Shown here in pieces: positions 42,795-51,261 of a DNA stretch of 64,000 bases. Each line of letters starts with the position of its first letter. Within the stretch, counting starts at the first letter, position 1. Origin of the DNA: Streptococcus equinus. Lineage in GTDB: Bacteria; Bacillota; Bacilli; Lactobacillales; Streptococcaceae. The translations under genes were made by a program, and so were the position numbers. Where the stretch lies: contig NZ_FNJK01000001.1 in the NCBI RefSeq assembly GCF_900104225.1, positions 1 to 64,000 on the forward strand. The letters are read 5' to 3'. The notes under the pieces were generated by a model that saw only the letters and a program-made list of their open reading frames with translations, had not been told where the DNA came from and ran no database searches.

Positions 42795-44567
42795 ATGCTT
42801 GGGAGTGCTAAGAAATTTTGCTTGAGAATGGCTTTGATTTTATTTTTAGTGATTGGAGTCTATTATGCTATTTTTACAAGTCAGCATCATTATTTGGGGA
42901 TTGAAGCTGATTTTAAAAATGGACATTGGGTAGTAACGGACATTCATAATGGTGGTTTAGCTAAGAAATCAGCTCTTACGGAAGGTGATATGATTTTAAA
43001 AATTGGTCACCAAGATAGTAAAGAAAATGCTTTGTTAAATAAGTGGTTGATTGTTGAGCAGGCAAAATCAATTCTTGTTGAAGATAATCAGCAAGAAAAG
43101 CGTATTTCTTTTAAGGAAAAGAAGTCTTTTGATTCTTTATTTGTCATTTTTGAGAGCATAGCTTTGGTTTTACTGGTCTGGGCAATACTACCTTTGAAAA
43201 AAGATAAGTCGAGTAAGACGAGTAGACGCTATAGTTTGTTTTTAATTGCGACAGCCTTTTTTCTGAGCTCGTTGATTCCTTCAAGTATGGGCAATACTTT
43301 GGGACGCTTCTTTGTGGTTTCCTATATTACTTTATTGCCTTTTTTCATTGATGTTTTTTGGCGAGCAAGTGTGCTAAAAGAAGCAGCAACAAAATTATCT
43401 GTGTTTTCAAGAATTGTTATTTTATATTCACTGATAACCATGCTGATTTTTGCTTTGGTTGAGCAATTTTCTCTTCCATTGATTGTTGTTAAATACTTAT
43501 CTAATGGGGTGTTTTACGTTAGCTTTTCGTTTTTACTGATTTTAGCTGCTCTTTCTTTGGTAAAGGATTACTCATCTTTTCTTTTGCAGAAGGTTAATCT
43601 TATATTATTAACCATACTTAGTTTAATTCCTTTATTTATTGGCTATATTTTTCCATTACCGTATGACCTTCCTTTCTCATGTACCATTCCTTTGTTATTT
43701 CTCCCAATAACTGGGGCTGTCAATCATTTAATCGTCAATCGCTTAACGATGACGAGAACGCATCTGCCTTTACCTGTGGTATATATTCTGGTAGCTATTG
43801 TATCAACTTTTGTCATGGTATCTTTTGCGGTTATGATGCAATTTATGCCAGTATGGTTCGTGGCCATTTATTGTTTTTTATTTCTTCTTTGTTCCCTACC
43901 TATCATCAAAGATTTTATGGATATGGCAAAACAATTGAACTATCGCTTGGATAGGCAGACGATTTTTTCTGCTGTTGAGATGGAACGTGAGGACATTGCC
44001 ATCACTATTCATGACACCATTATTCAAGAAGTTATTTACCATAAGAAACAAATAGAATCTGAAGACAACATCAATAAAGGTGAAGTCTTAAATACTTTAG
44101 ACGATGTGGTTTTTGAATTGCGTGAATTGTGTTCTAACATTTATCCTCTGATGATCAAGGAATTAGGATTAAAAAATGCAATTTTAGAACTTTTGAATAA
44201 ATTCCAAAAAGAAGAACCTGTTCTGATTGAACATGAACTAGCTTTTGAGCGTTTGCCTTTTGAAAGTCGTGTGAGCAATTTCATTTTGCGATCGATCAAG
44301 GAATTAATTACTAATAGTATTATGCATGGTAATGCTAAGCAAATTAAATTATCTCTTTTTGAGACCGCTGAACAGGTTGTGGTTGAAGTAGTAGATGATG
44401 GAGAATTTATTGAACGATCTGATGATCATAAAAGTCATTTTGGACTTAATGTGATTGCTGAAAAACTAGTTCTTCTTGGCGGAGAGTTACAGATTGAAAA
44501 ATCACCAACGAGAGTAAGGATGCTATTGCCGAAAGGAGATAAAAATGATAAGAATAGCAGTGATTGA
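42795..44567 (+). CDS. ComP-like membrane histidine kinase with extracytoplasmic PDZ-like domain
   Basis: 590 residues. One N-terminal helix (about 8-28), an outside segment (about 30-110) reading IEADFKNGHWVVTDIHNGG and SALTEGDMILKIGH, which looks like a PDZ fold, then about eight or nine further helices to residue 380. The kinase part is HisKA_3-like: EREDIAITIHDTIIQEV with phospho-acceptor H406, followed by a HATPase domain (N-box KELITNSIMHGNA, G1 VVDDGEF, G2 SHFGLNVI). This architecture is that of ComP, which senses an extracellular signal. It pairs with the overlapping response regulator. ATG 42795 is chosen over GTG 42792 because AAAGGAG lies seven bases before it. Ligand unknown; the downstream AvrD enzyme suggests its product. 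Confidence 0.85.
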   Translation: MLGSAKKFCLRMALILFLVIGVYYAIFTSQHHYLGIEADFKNGHWVVTDIHNGGLAKKSALTEGDMILKIGHQDSKENALLNKWLIVEQAKSILVEDNQQEKRISFKEKKSFDSLFVIFESIALVLLVWAILPLKKDKSSKTSRRYSLFLIATAFFLSSLIPSSMGNTLGRFFVVSYITLLPFFIDVFWRASVLKEAATKLSVFSRIVILYSLITMLIFALVEQFSLPLIVVKYLSNGVFYVSFSFLLILAALSLVKDYSSFLLQKVNLILLTILSLIPLFIGYIFPLPYDLPFSCTIPLLFLPITGAVNHLIVNRLTMTRTHLPLPVVYILVAIVSTFVMVSFAVMMQFMPVWFVAIYCFLFLLCSLPIIKDFMDMAKQLNYRLDRQTIFSAVEMEREDIAITIHDTIIQEVIYHKKQIESEDNINKGEVLNTLDDVVFELRELCSNIYPLMIKELGLKNAILELLNKFQKEEPVLIEHELAFERLPFESRVSNFILRSIKELITNSIMHGNAKQIKLSLFETAEQVVVEVVDDGEFIERSDDHKSHFGLNVIAEKLVLLGGELQIEKSPTRVRMLLPKGDKNDKNSSD

Positions 44568-45144
44568 TGACCATGAGTTGGTTTTACAAGGCATTTGCAC
44601 ACAGTTATCTCAAGTAGAAAAGTTTGATATTGTTGGGGCATTTACAGAGGTAGAAGAGTTAAAACTTTGTTTGCTGTGTAAGAAAGTGGATGTTTTAATC
44701 ATGGATTTGATGTTAAAAGACATTCACGGGTTTGACTTGATTGAACAATTAAAGCAAATGCATATTGAATTTCCAAAGATTATTCTGATTTCAGGTTTTT
44801 ATGAGCCAATCTTGCATAAGCGCGCAAATGAGCTCGGAGTTAAGGCATTTTTGCCAAAAGAAACGTCATGTACAGACTTAACAAGCACCATTATCAATGT
44901 TGCTAACGGTAATTGTGTGATTCCAGATACTTTATTGGAAGGTCAGGAAAATCATTTGTTGACAGAAGTTGAGCTAAAAATTTTGAGCTTGATTGCTGAA
45001 GAATATTCTAATGCACAAATTGCTAAGGAATTATTTATTAGCCGTCGAACGGTTGATACCCATGTGACCAATATTTGTACAAAATTAAATGTTACAGGTC
45101 GAGTTGGGGCAGTGCGCGAAGCTGTTAAATTAAAATTAGTATAA
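44545..45144 (+). CDS. LuxR/NarL-family response regulator
   Basis: 199 residues. Receiver domain MIRIAVIDDHELVL with phospho-acceptor D54 (LIMDLMLKDIHGFDL) and a conserved lysine in FLPKETS; C-terminal LuxR-type helix-turn-helix LTEVELKILSLIAEEYSNAQIAKELFISRRTVDTHVTNI (residues about 136-175). Overlaps the kinase gene by 23 bases; GAAAGGAGA lies just upstream of the ATG, within the kinase coding sequence. It probably regulates the avrD unit that follows after a terminator. Confidence 0.92.
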   Translation: MIRIAVIDDHELVLQGICTQLSQVEKFDIVGAFTEVEELKLCLLCKKVDVLIMDLMLKDIHGFDLIEQLKQMHIEFPKIILISGFYEPILHKRANELGVKAFLPKETSCTDLTSTIINVANGNCVIPDTLLEGQENHLLTEVELKILSLIAEEYSNAQIAKELFISRRTVDTHVTNICTKLNVTGRVGAVREAVKLKLV

Positions 45145-45222
45145 TACGGAACCAAAAAGGTAAACAGATATTCGTAAATTACGGATGTCTGTTTTTTATT
45201 GTTTTTGTATGATTAATACGTA
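45145..45222. promoter_or_regulatory. Gap between response regulator and avrD: terminator, TACG repeats and weak promoter
   Basis: AAACAGATATTCGTAA (45162-45177) pairs with TTACGGATGTCTGTTT (45179-45194), G-U pairs included, then a T-run to 45197: a terminator that insulates avrD from the two-component genes. Its centre ATTCGTAA-A-TTACGGAT is a near palindrome. TACGGA or TACGTA cores recur at 45145, 45180 and 45217, 35 and 37 bases apart, which could be regulator sites. TATGAT at 45208-45213 is a possible -10 without a good -35, as expected for an activator-dependent promoter. Confidence 0.5.
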
Positions 45223-45250
45223 AAGGAAAAATGGAAAAAGGAGAAGATGG

Positions 45251-46159
45251 ATGGCAAATGTTGATGCATTGTTAGGTGATCATCGCCAAAGATATTTTGG
45301 TGATGGGCACAAGAGAACTCTATATGGTGTAACTAAGATTGATGATAATCTATTTGGTTCAATTAGTCACAGTGGTACTTGGTCAAGTAAGTCACAGCAA
45401 GAAGTACAACCGCATTTGAGTACTCTGGATGGTGTTATTTTAGCTAGCTTATTGGCTGAAAAGTATTTGGAATCTATCGGAGAAGATTCAAGTAGTTATT
45501 TCTTGACTAAATTTGAAATCAAGTCTGGTATGAAGCCAATTGAGAATTTAAATGAAATTCCCCTCATTTTAAAGAGCTCAGTTACTGAAAATGATTATGC
45601 CTTATTTAATGTTTTGATTCTAGACATGAAAGTTAGTGTGACTTTTAAAAATATTGATTCTTCAGGAAAAGTAGCTGGTGCAGGAGAAGGTTTTGAAGGA
45701 TTTATTAGTAATCATTTAAAAAATATTCAACATGATATTTACGATATTAGTTTCCTAGATACGCTTGATACGGCAGATAAATGTTCAATCTTTTGTAAGG
45801 CAAATAGAGCAAATAGTCAATTAGTTGATTATAAAGGAATATCGGCTAATTTTTCTCATTGCTATTCTTTATTAGAATTGTTGATTGTATTTTCACAAAT
45901 GGCTGAGATGTTAGCTTATCACGCTGATAATATTGATAGAGATTGTAGTCAGACATTGTGGATGAAAAATGTGACTGCTGAGTTAGCTCATCCGATTCCT
46001 GTCGATGAGATTGAATTATTAGGAAAAATCAGAAAAAACAAGTTAATTGATATGAAAGGCCATAATTGGAAAATTTTTGAAATGTCTGGTGCTGATACAA
46101 AAAATCGCATTTGTATTTCAAGTAAAATTGCTCATCAATTACCTGATTTAGGAGAATAA
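45251..46159 (+). CDS. AvrD family protein
   Basis: 302 residues similar to the Pseudomonas syringae avirulence D family (PF05655): N-terminal DALLGDHRQRYFGDGHKRTLYGVT, then an acidic and hydrophobic body with FKNIDSSGKVAGAGEGFEGF. AvrD directs production of syringolides, C-glycosyl-like acylated lipids made from a beta-keto acid and a pentulose, which elicit plant resistance. No signal peptide or membrane helix, so a cytosolic enzyme. The gene starts at ATG 45251 with AAAGGAG seven bases upstream and is followed after three bases by a P-loop gene. In a commensal streptococcus it may make a related signal. Family assignment is from sequence impression and not confirmed by search. Confidence 0.75.
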   Translation: MANVDALLGDHRQRYFGDGHKRTLYGVTKIDDNLFGSISHSGTWSSKSQQEVQPHLSTLDGVILASLLAEKYLESIGEDSSSYFLTKFEIKSGMKPIENLNEIPLILKSSVTENDYALFNVLILDMKVSVTFKNIDSSGKVAGAGEGFEGFISNHLKNIQHDIYDISFLDTLDTADKCSIFCKANRANSQLVDYKGISANFSHCYSLLELLIVFSQMAEMLAYHADNIDRDCSQTLWMKNVTAELAHPIPVDEIELLGKIRKNKLIDMKGHNWKIFEMSGADTKNRICISSKIAHQLPDLGE

Positions 46160-46162
46160 CAA

Positions 46163-46939
46163 ATGTACAAAAGGGAAATTAGACTGGTTATTTCGGGAAC
46201 ATATTCAACTGGGAAAACAACAACGGCAACTGCTCTATCGATTGCAACTGGGATACCGTTGATTAATGCCTTATCAGCTCGTGAAATTCTAACCGAAATT
46301 TATCCAGGTAGGAGATTTCAAGACATGAATGCAACCGAGCTGATGACTTTGGGATTAAAGAGATTTGAAGAGAGAATACGAGAAGAAGCAATTCTATACA
46401 AAGAAAATTCTAGCTTTATTTCAGATGGTTCGGTACTTAATGAGTGGATTTACGGAACGGTACGCTTAAAAATTGGATTGAATCCAGGAGCAAAATTTAT
46501 TCATAGACTTTCTAAAGCGATTTTAGGAATTCCTGGGAAAAATTTCTATCGCAAATATATGGATGCTTATGGCCAAGTGGCTAAAATTCACTCAAAAATG
46601 TGGTACACAGATGTGGTTCATTTACCTGTGGAATTTGAAATGGATCCTGATGGTCATCGACCGGTTTCTGAAAAGTATCGAACATTATCTGATATTGAAA
46701 TTCAAGAAGGCTTTATGGCAATTGGGAAAAAGCCTGAGCTAGTAACTGGCAGCCAAGAAGAACGCTTGGAAAAAATTATCAAACACTACGATTTGCCAAT
46801 CGTAGTTCCGATTAAAGAAGCTGTTGCTAAAGCAGAGGAAATCATTGCAAATAACAGAGAAGCGGTGTCAAAACGCATTATTGAACAATACAAAGAACCG
46901 TCATTGAAAGAAAAAGTGAAGTTTTTGACAGAATTTTAG
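46163..46939 (+). CDS. P-loop ATPase/kinase (AAA_28/NadR-kinase-like) associated with AvrD
   Basis: 258 residues, soluble. Walker A is G12TYSTGKT19 (GxxxxGKT), followed by TATALSIATGIPLINALSAREIL, an FISDGSVLNEWIYG segment in the Walker B/acceptor region, and a basic patch with FYRKYMDAYGQVAKIHSKMWYTDVVHLPVEF. This looks like AAA_28 and NadR-type small-molecule kinases rather than a helicase. I infer a phosphorylation step on the sugar or product in the AvrD pathway. Three bases after avrD, with GGAGA, and nine bases before the ABC ATPase, so one operon. Confidence 0.7.
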   Translation: MYKREIRLVISGTYSTGKTTTATALSIATGIPLINALSAREILTEIYPGRRFQDMNATELMTLGLKRFEERIREEAILYKENSSFISDGSVLNEWIYGTVRLKIGLNPGAKFIHRLSKAILGIPGKNFYRKYMDAYGQVAKIHSKMWYTDVVHLPVEFEMDPDGHRPVSEKYRTLSDIEIQEGFMAIGKKPELVTGSQEERLEKIIKHYDLPIVVPIKEAVAKAEEIIANNREAVSKRIIEQYKEPSLKEKVKFLTEF

Positions 46940-46947
46940 GAGTAAAA

Positions 46948-47610
46948 ATGATTACATTTCAAAATATTAGTAAGATTTATCAGGTTGGAGATCAAGAGGT
47001 TAAGGCTCTAGATGATGTTTCTTTTTCAATTGAGAAAGGAAAGTTTACCATCATTTTGGGTCCTTCTGGATCTGGAAAAAGTACTATGTTAAATTTACTC
47101 GGTGGTATGGATCAAGCGACAAGTGGTAATTTTATATTTGAGGATACGGATGTGACAGGTCTTAACGATAAAGAACTATCAAAATATCGTAAAGATGTTG
47201 TTGGCTTTGTCTTTCAGTTTTATAATCTTGTTCCAAGTTTAACTGCTTTAGAAAATATCAGTATCGCCGCTCAGTTGACGAAGAATGCAAAGCAATCTGA
47301 ACACTATTTGGAAAAAGTCGGACTTAGTCATCGTAAAAATAACTTTCCTAACCAGTTATCTGGTGGTGAAATGCAGCGCGTGTCCATCGCTAGAGCTTTA
47401 GCTAAGAAACCAAAACTTCTCTTGTGTGATGAGCCGACAGGTGCGCTTGATTCGAAGACAGGACAGAAAATTATTGAACTGTTAAAAGAAACATCTGCTG
47501 ATAAGGACGTTGCCGTCGTTATGGTAACGCACAATGCTGAATTTGAAAAGTATGCAGATAAGGTCATTTATTTAAAAGATGGCAAGATTGATGCTATTGT
47601 CGACAAATAA
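46948..47610 (+). CDS. ABC transporter ATPase, MacB/LolD-type
   Basis: 220 residues. Walker [11 protein letters not shown]-loop [18 protein letters not shown], signature [15 protein letters not shown], Walker [18 protein letters not shown]-loop VTHNAEF. Belongs to type VII (MacB-like) mechanotransmission ABC systems and pairs with the following FtsX-type permease. TTAGGAG before ATG. Likely role: export of, or resistance to, the AvrD-pathway product, or signal relay. Confidence 0.88.
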   Translation: MITFQNISKIYQVGDQEVKALDDVSFSIEKGKFTIILGPSGSGKSTMLNLLGGMDQATSGNFIFEDTDVTGLNDKELSKYRKDVVGFVFQFYNLVPSLTALENISIAAQLTKNAKQSEHYLEKVGLSHRKNNFPNQLSGGEMQRVSIARALAKKPKLLLCDEPTGALDSKTGQKIIELLKETSADKDVAVVMVTHNAEFEKYADKVIYLKDGKIDAIVDK

Positions 47611-47631
47611 AATGAATAGATTGGAAGAATG

Positions 47632-49902
47632 ATGAAATATCTTAATTTAAAACTCAGAAGGGATATCAGACGTCATTGGCAACAATTCTTTTCAGTGTTT
47701 TTGATGTCCTTATTAAGCGTGCTAATTTTTGTGGGGCTGCAAGGAGCTTGGCATGGTTTAGAGAAAAGTTTAGACGATTTTATTTCAAAATCTCATTTGC
47801 CAACGGTATGGCTCCAAGCAGATACCATTACCAAAAATCAAATTGAAGACATAAAAGTTTTACCTTCTGTTGATAAAGTTAATGTTAAGACCACTTTATT
47901 GACTAAAGTTGATTTTGATGATGATTCGGAAAAATATCTCAATTTAAATACCTTTAATGATTCAGCAGAAAAAGTTATTACTGTTGATAAAGGGGAAAAA
48001 TTTGATGATAACTCAGAAGGCATTTGGTTAGATACAAATTTTGCTAACAAAAATCATTTGAAGCTTGGTGATGAGCTGACGCTTTCTTTAGCTAATCGAA
48101 CGTTTAAATTTCCGATTAAAGGCTTGGTTGAATCGGCTGATAAGATTTATTTTACGGGAAGCATTGAATATTTAGCGCCAAATTCTAAAAACTATGCTTA
48201 CGGTTATGTGTCAGAAAAAGCTTTGGCAAAAGTCACTAGCAATCAAAAAGGCTATAATGCTCTTGAGATTTATGCTAAAGAAGATGATATCAGAGATGAT
48301 CTTGAGGAGATTTTAGGAGAGCATCTGTTATCTTATTATAATCAGGAAACATTAACAGAGGTGTCTGAGGCGACAGGACGTGTCGGACAAATTCGAAATT
48401 TATCGTATCTGTTTTCGTTCATTTTTATTCTTCTTGCCGTTCTTGCTATGTTTACCACTATTCGACGTCTTATTGAGAGTCAAACCAAAGAAATTGCAGT
48501 CATTAAGGCTTTGGGTTACTCCAACGGACAAATCACTTGGCATTATATTTCATTTGGCTTATTAGTGGGGAGCTTTGGTGCTTTGGTCGGCGCAGCAGTA
48601 TCTCTTTTGATGTCACTTTTTGTTCTTGAAACACAAAAGACTATGTTTACTTTGCCACATTGGCAAATTGCCTATTCTTGGTCTGCTTTAGCTGTTATTG
48701 TCCTTGTTATTTTTATTTGTACGTTGTCAGCTTATTTGGCTTCGCGTCAAGTTATTAAGGGATTACCAGCTATTTTCTTACGTGGTAAGACTAAGAAAGT
48801 TCATCATGTTTTTCTTGAGAAAATACCTGCATTATGGCGTCGAATTTCTGATGAGAGTAAGTGGGCGATTCGTGACGCTTTCATTAACAGGGTGAGGGTG
48901 CTCATGGGAATTGTCGGAGTGGCTGGAAGTATGATGTTGCTCATTGCTGGTGTTGGTATGCCGATTTCAATGAATCATTTGGTGGACAAAGCTTATAACA
49001 ATGACTTTTCATACGCTAAGCGCCTAACCGTAGCTAACTATAATCTGGCTGAAAAAACATATAAAGGCCAAGGGGTGCAAATTAGTCAAGCGCATTTCTC
49101 AAAAGATGATGGTTATAATCGTCTCTTGATTATTGTCAGCAATGGTGATTATGTCAATGCGAAAACAGCAGATGATAAATCGATTGGAAAAGGTGGCATT
49201 TATGTGACAAATCGCTTTGCTGAATTAGCAGGCATTAAAAAAGGAGATACCTTAGAAGTAAAACCATATCAAGATGGTAAATCTTATTCATTTAAAGTGA
49301 AGGGAATTGTGACTAGTGAGACAAACCAAGGTGCTTATATCAGATCAGAAACCTTTGAAGAAGCTGGTGGAAGATTTGCTCCACAGACATTGCTAGTCGG
49401 CCAAGAAGTCTCAAAAGCAGATATCAAAAATGATGCTAATATTCTATCGGTCATTAATAAATCAGATCAAGAAAAGAATGCTTATGATTTTGTAAATAGT
49501 TTGATGAGTGTCTTTTTGATGATTATTGGTTTTGCTTTGTTGCTTGTCATTGTTGTCCTTTACAACTTAGGTTCTTTAAATTTTGTTGAACGTATGCGTG
49601 ATTATGCTACCTTGCAAGTACTTGGTTTTTCTAAGAAAAATTTGCAATTGATTACCATGATTGAAAACTTGATGACGACTTCGATTGGTTGGTTATTGGG
49701 AATTCCAATGGGAATCTGGTTCTTAAGAAGGTATGTAGCGACATTTTCAACTATTCGTATTGAATACACAGCTTATGTGACTTGGCAAGTGCTGCTAATC
49801 GCAAGTGTCTTGGTATGGTTGACATCAGCTGTTACAACACTTATTATCAGTCATAAAATTAAAACCATTAACATGGTTGAAGCTCTAAAGGGAGTTGAAT
49901 AA
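47632..49902 (+). CDS. FtsX/MacB-type ABC permease with two FtsX repeats
   Basis: 756 residues. Helix at about 17-38, a large external domain (about 45-245), then a three-helix FtsX domain (about 258-390), a second N-terminal helix (about 425-450), external domain (about 455-615), and a second FtsX domain (about 630-750, LLLVIVVLYNLGSLNFVERMRDYATLQVLGFSKKNL). Such proteins often move peptides or lipids from the outer leaflet or transmit signals. The start could be ATG 47629 or 47632; GGAAG is close by, so 47632 is slightly better spaced. Final gene of the AvrD locus, closed by a bidirectional terminator. Confidence 0.85.
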   Translation: MKYLNLKLRRDIRRHWQQFFSVFLMSLLSVLIFVGLQGAWHGLEKSLDDFISKSHLPTVWLQADTITKNQIEDIKVLPSVDKVNVKTTLLTKVDFDDDSEKYLNLNTFNDSAEKVITVDKGEKFDDNSEGIWLDTNFANKNHLKLGDELTLSLANRTFKFPIKGLVESADKIYFTGSIEYLAPNSKNYAYGYVSEKALAKVTSNQKGYNALEIYAKEDDIRDDLEEILGEHLLSYYNQETLTEVSEATGRVGQIRNLSYLFSFIFILLAVLAMFTTIRRLIESQTKEIAVIKALGYSNGQITWHYISFGLLVGSFGALVGAAVSLLMSLFVLETQKTMFTLPHWQIAYSWSALAVIVLVIFICTLSAYLASRQVIKGLPAIFLRGKTKKVHHVFLEKIPALWRRISDESKWAIRDAFINRVRVLMGIVGVAGSMMLLIAGVGMPISMNHLVDKAYNNDFSYAKRLTVANYNLAEKTYKGQGVQISQAHFSKDDGYNRLLIIVSNGDYVNAKTADDKSIGKGGIYVTNRFAELAGIKKGDTLEVKPYQDGKSYSFKVKGIVTSETNQGAYIRSETFEEAGGRFAPQTLLVGQEVSKADIKNDANILSVINKSDQEKNAYDFVNSLMSVFLMIIGFALLLVIVVLYNLGSLNFVERMRDYATLQVLGFSKKNLQLITMIENLMTTSIGWLLGIPMGIWFLRRYVATFSTIRIEYTAYVTWQVLLIASVLVWLTSAVTTLIISHKIKTINMVEALKGVE

Positions 49903-49904
49903 TG

Positions 49905-49947
49905 AAAAAGTCATCTAAGCTTAATTGAAACTTAGATGACTTTTTTT
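49905..49947. terminator. Bidirectional terminator between FtsX gene and exoA
   Basis: AAAAAGTCATCTAAG / CTTAGATGACTTTTT perfect stem, eleven-base loop. Confidence 0.92.
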
Positions 49948-50775
49948 CTATAAATCAATTTCTAAAAGAATTGGTGTGTGGTCTTGGCGTGTACCGGAAT
50001 CAATCATTTCAGATTTTGTAACTTTATCAGCAATGCGATTTGAAGTTAGCCAGTAGTCAATGCGCCAGCCAGTATTATTGATTTTACTTGTCTTGCTACG
50101 TTGTGCCCACCAGCTATAGACATTTGGAATGTCACCATGAATAAAGCGGAAGGTATCTGTGAAACCTTTGGCTAATAAGTTGGTGAAACCAGCACGCTCT
50201 TCATCGGTAAATCCAGCAGAGCGGCGGTTTGAATTTGGATTAGCAAGGTCAATTTCATTGTGGGCAACATTATAATCACCGGTTGCTAAAACTGGTTTCT
50301 TTTGGTCGAGTTCTGCTAAGTAGTCAGCATATTTTTCATCCCAAAGTTGACGTTCGGCTAATCGTTTAAGACCATCGCCAGCATTTGGCGTATAGACTTG
50401 CGTGACATAGAAATTGTCAAATTCAAGGGTGATGATGCGCCCTTCACAATCCATGGTATCCGGAGCACCGATTTCAGGAAATGAAATACTTGGTGTTAGG
50501 GTATTTTTGTAGAGAAACATTGTGCCAGCATAGCCTTTTCTGGCTGGTTCAACAGATGAACGCCAAGAAATGTCGTAATCTGGGAAGTAGTCTTGAAGGA
50601 TTTGTAAATGTTTTTTCGTAGGTCCTTTAGCTGATAATTTTGTTTCTTGGATAGCGATGATATCAGCATCTTCAGCTACCAATGTATCGATGACGGCACG
50701 TGAGAGAACGGCGCGTGCAGAATCACTAGTGAGTGCAGCGTTAAGAGAATCAATATTCCATGAAATAAGTTTCAT
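49948..50775 (-). CDS. exoA: Exodeoxyribonuclease III/AP endonuclease
   Basis: 275 residues. Endonuclease/exonuclease/phosphatase fold: SWNIDSLNAAL, IIAIQETKLS, VYTPNAGDGL, ATGDYNVAHNEIDLANPNSNRRSAGFTDEER, and the catalytic end RIDYWLTSN...DHTPILLEIDL. Cleaves abasic sites in base-excision repair. The leader (minus strand) has a hairpin GACTCCT/AGGAGTC (50788-50811) holding the AGGAG, 14 bases before ATG, so the usual ribosome binding site is far or sequestered. Confidence 0.93.
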   Translation of the reverse strand: MKLISWNIDSLNAALTSDSARAVLSRAVIDTLVAEDADIIAIQETKLSAKGPTKKHLQILQDYFPDYDISWRSSVEPARKGYAGTMFLYKNTLTPSISFPEIGAPDTMDCEGRIITLEFDNFYVTQVYTPNAGDGLKRLAERQLWDEKYADYLAELDQKKPVLATGDYNVAHNEIDLANPNSNRRSAGFTDEERAGFTNLLAKGFTDTFRFIHGDIPNVYSWWAQRSKTSKINNTGWRIDYWLTSNRIADKVTKSEMIDSGTRQDHTPILLEIDL

Positions 50776-50787
50776 AATGAGCTACCA

Positions 50788-50811
50788 GACTCCTAGCTAA
50801 AATCAGGAGTC
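50788..50811 (-). promoter_or_regulatory. exoA leader hairpin
   Basis: GACTCCT and AGGAGTC around a ten-base loop. The only AGGAG in the exoA leader is inside the stem. Confidence 0.45.
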
Positions 50812-50918
50812 GCTTCTTTCTAAAAATCTAATCGTTATCATCTATTTTATCAAAAAATGTGTCTACCTGCGATTTTTATGTTTTAAAGTGGTTTATATTA
50901 CCTTGTTTGCTAAAGAAG

Positions 50919-50953
50919 TGCTACAATCTATTTAGAAAAACATCTAAATAGAT
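50919..50953 (+). promoter_or_regulatory. sdpR-sdpI promoter and operator palindrome
   Basis: Extended -10 TG-C-TACAAT (hexamer 50922-50927). ATCTATTTAGA (50926-50936), AAAACA, TCTAAATAGAT (50943-50953): perfect eleven-base arms overlapping the -10 and start site, the position for an autorepressor. Confidence 0.82.
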
Positions 50954-50979
50954 TTTTAAAGCGAAAAAGGAGAGTTGTT

Positions 50980-51261
50980 ATGAGCTTTGCTGGGACCTTT
51001 AAAGCATTAGCGCATCCTATTCGCCGAGAGATTTTGACCTTATTAAAGGAAAAATCTTTGACAGCTGGTGAAATTGCTAGTCATTTCGATCTTGCTGGAG
51101 CAACCATCTCGCATCACCTGAGCATTTTGAAAAAAGCAGGTTTAGTGGTTGAAAGGCGTGAGAAGAATTTTATTTACTATGAGTTATGTACTTCTGTTTT
51201 GGAAGATATTATGACTTGGTTTGCGGATTTAAAGGAGAGATCAGGAGATGAAAATGAATAA
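50980..51261 (+). CDS. sdpR: ArsR-family autorepressor, SdpR-like
   Basis: 93 residues. Winged helix with FKALAHPIRREILTLLKEKSLTAGEIASHFDLAGATISHHLSILKKAGLVVERR and no cysteine pair for metal sensing, as in SdpR. It overlaps sdpI by 14 bases and lies behind a perfect palindrome. In B. subtilis SdpR represses sdpRI until SdpI sequesters it on sensing SdpC toxin. No SdpC-like toxin gene is visible here. AAAAGGAGAG precedes ATG. Confidence 0.88.
   Translation: MSFAGTFKALAHPIRREILTLLKEKSLTAGEIASHFDLAGATISHHLSILKKAGLVVERREKNFIYYELCTSVLEDIMTWFADLKERSGDENE

Noticed and set aside
42776..42811. 12-codon ORF overlapping the kinase start as a signal peptide gene
   Set aside because: Too short, charged (MVKERSDAWEC) and overlapping; no secretion signal. 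Kept only as a note.
47838..48050. Antisense open frames in the FtsX permease gene
   Set aside because: Short, no ribosome binding site; expected by chance in AT-rich coding DNA.
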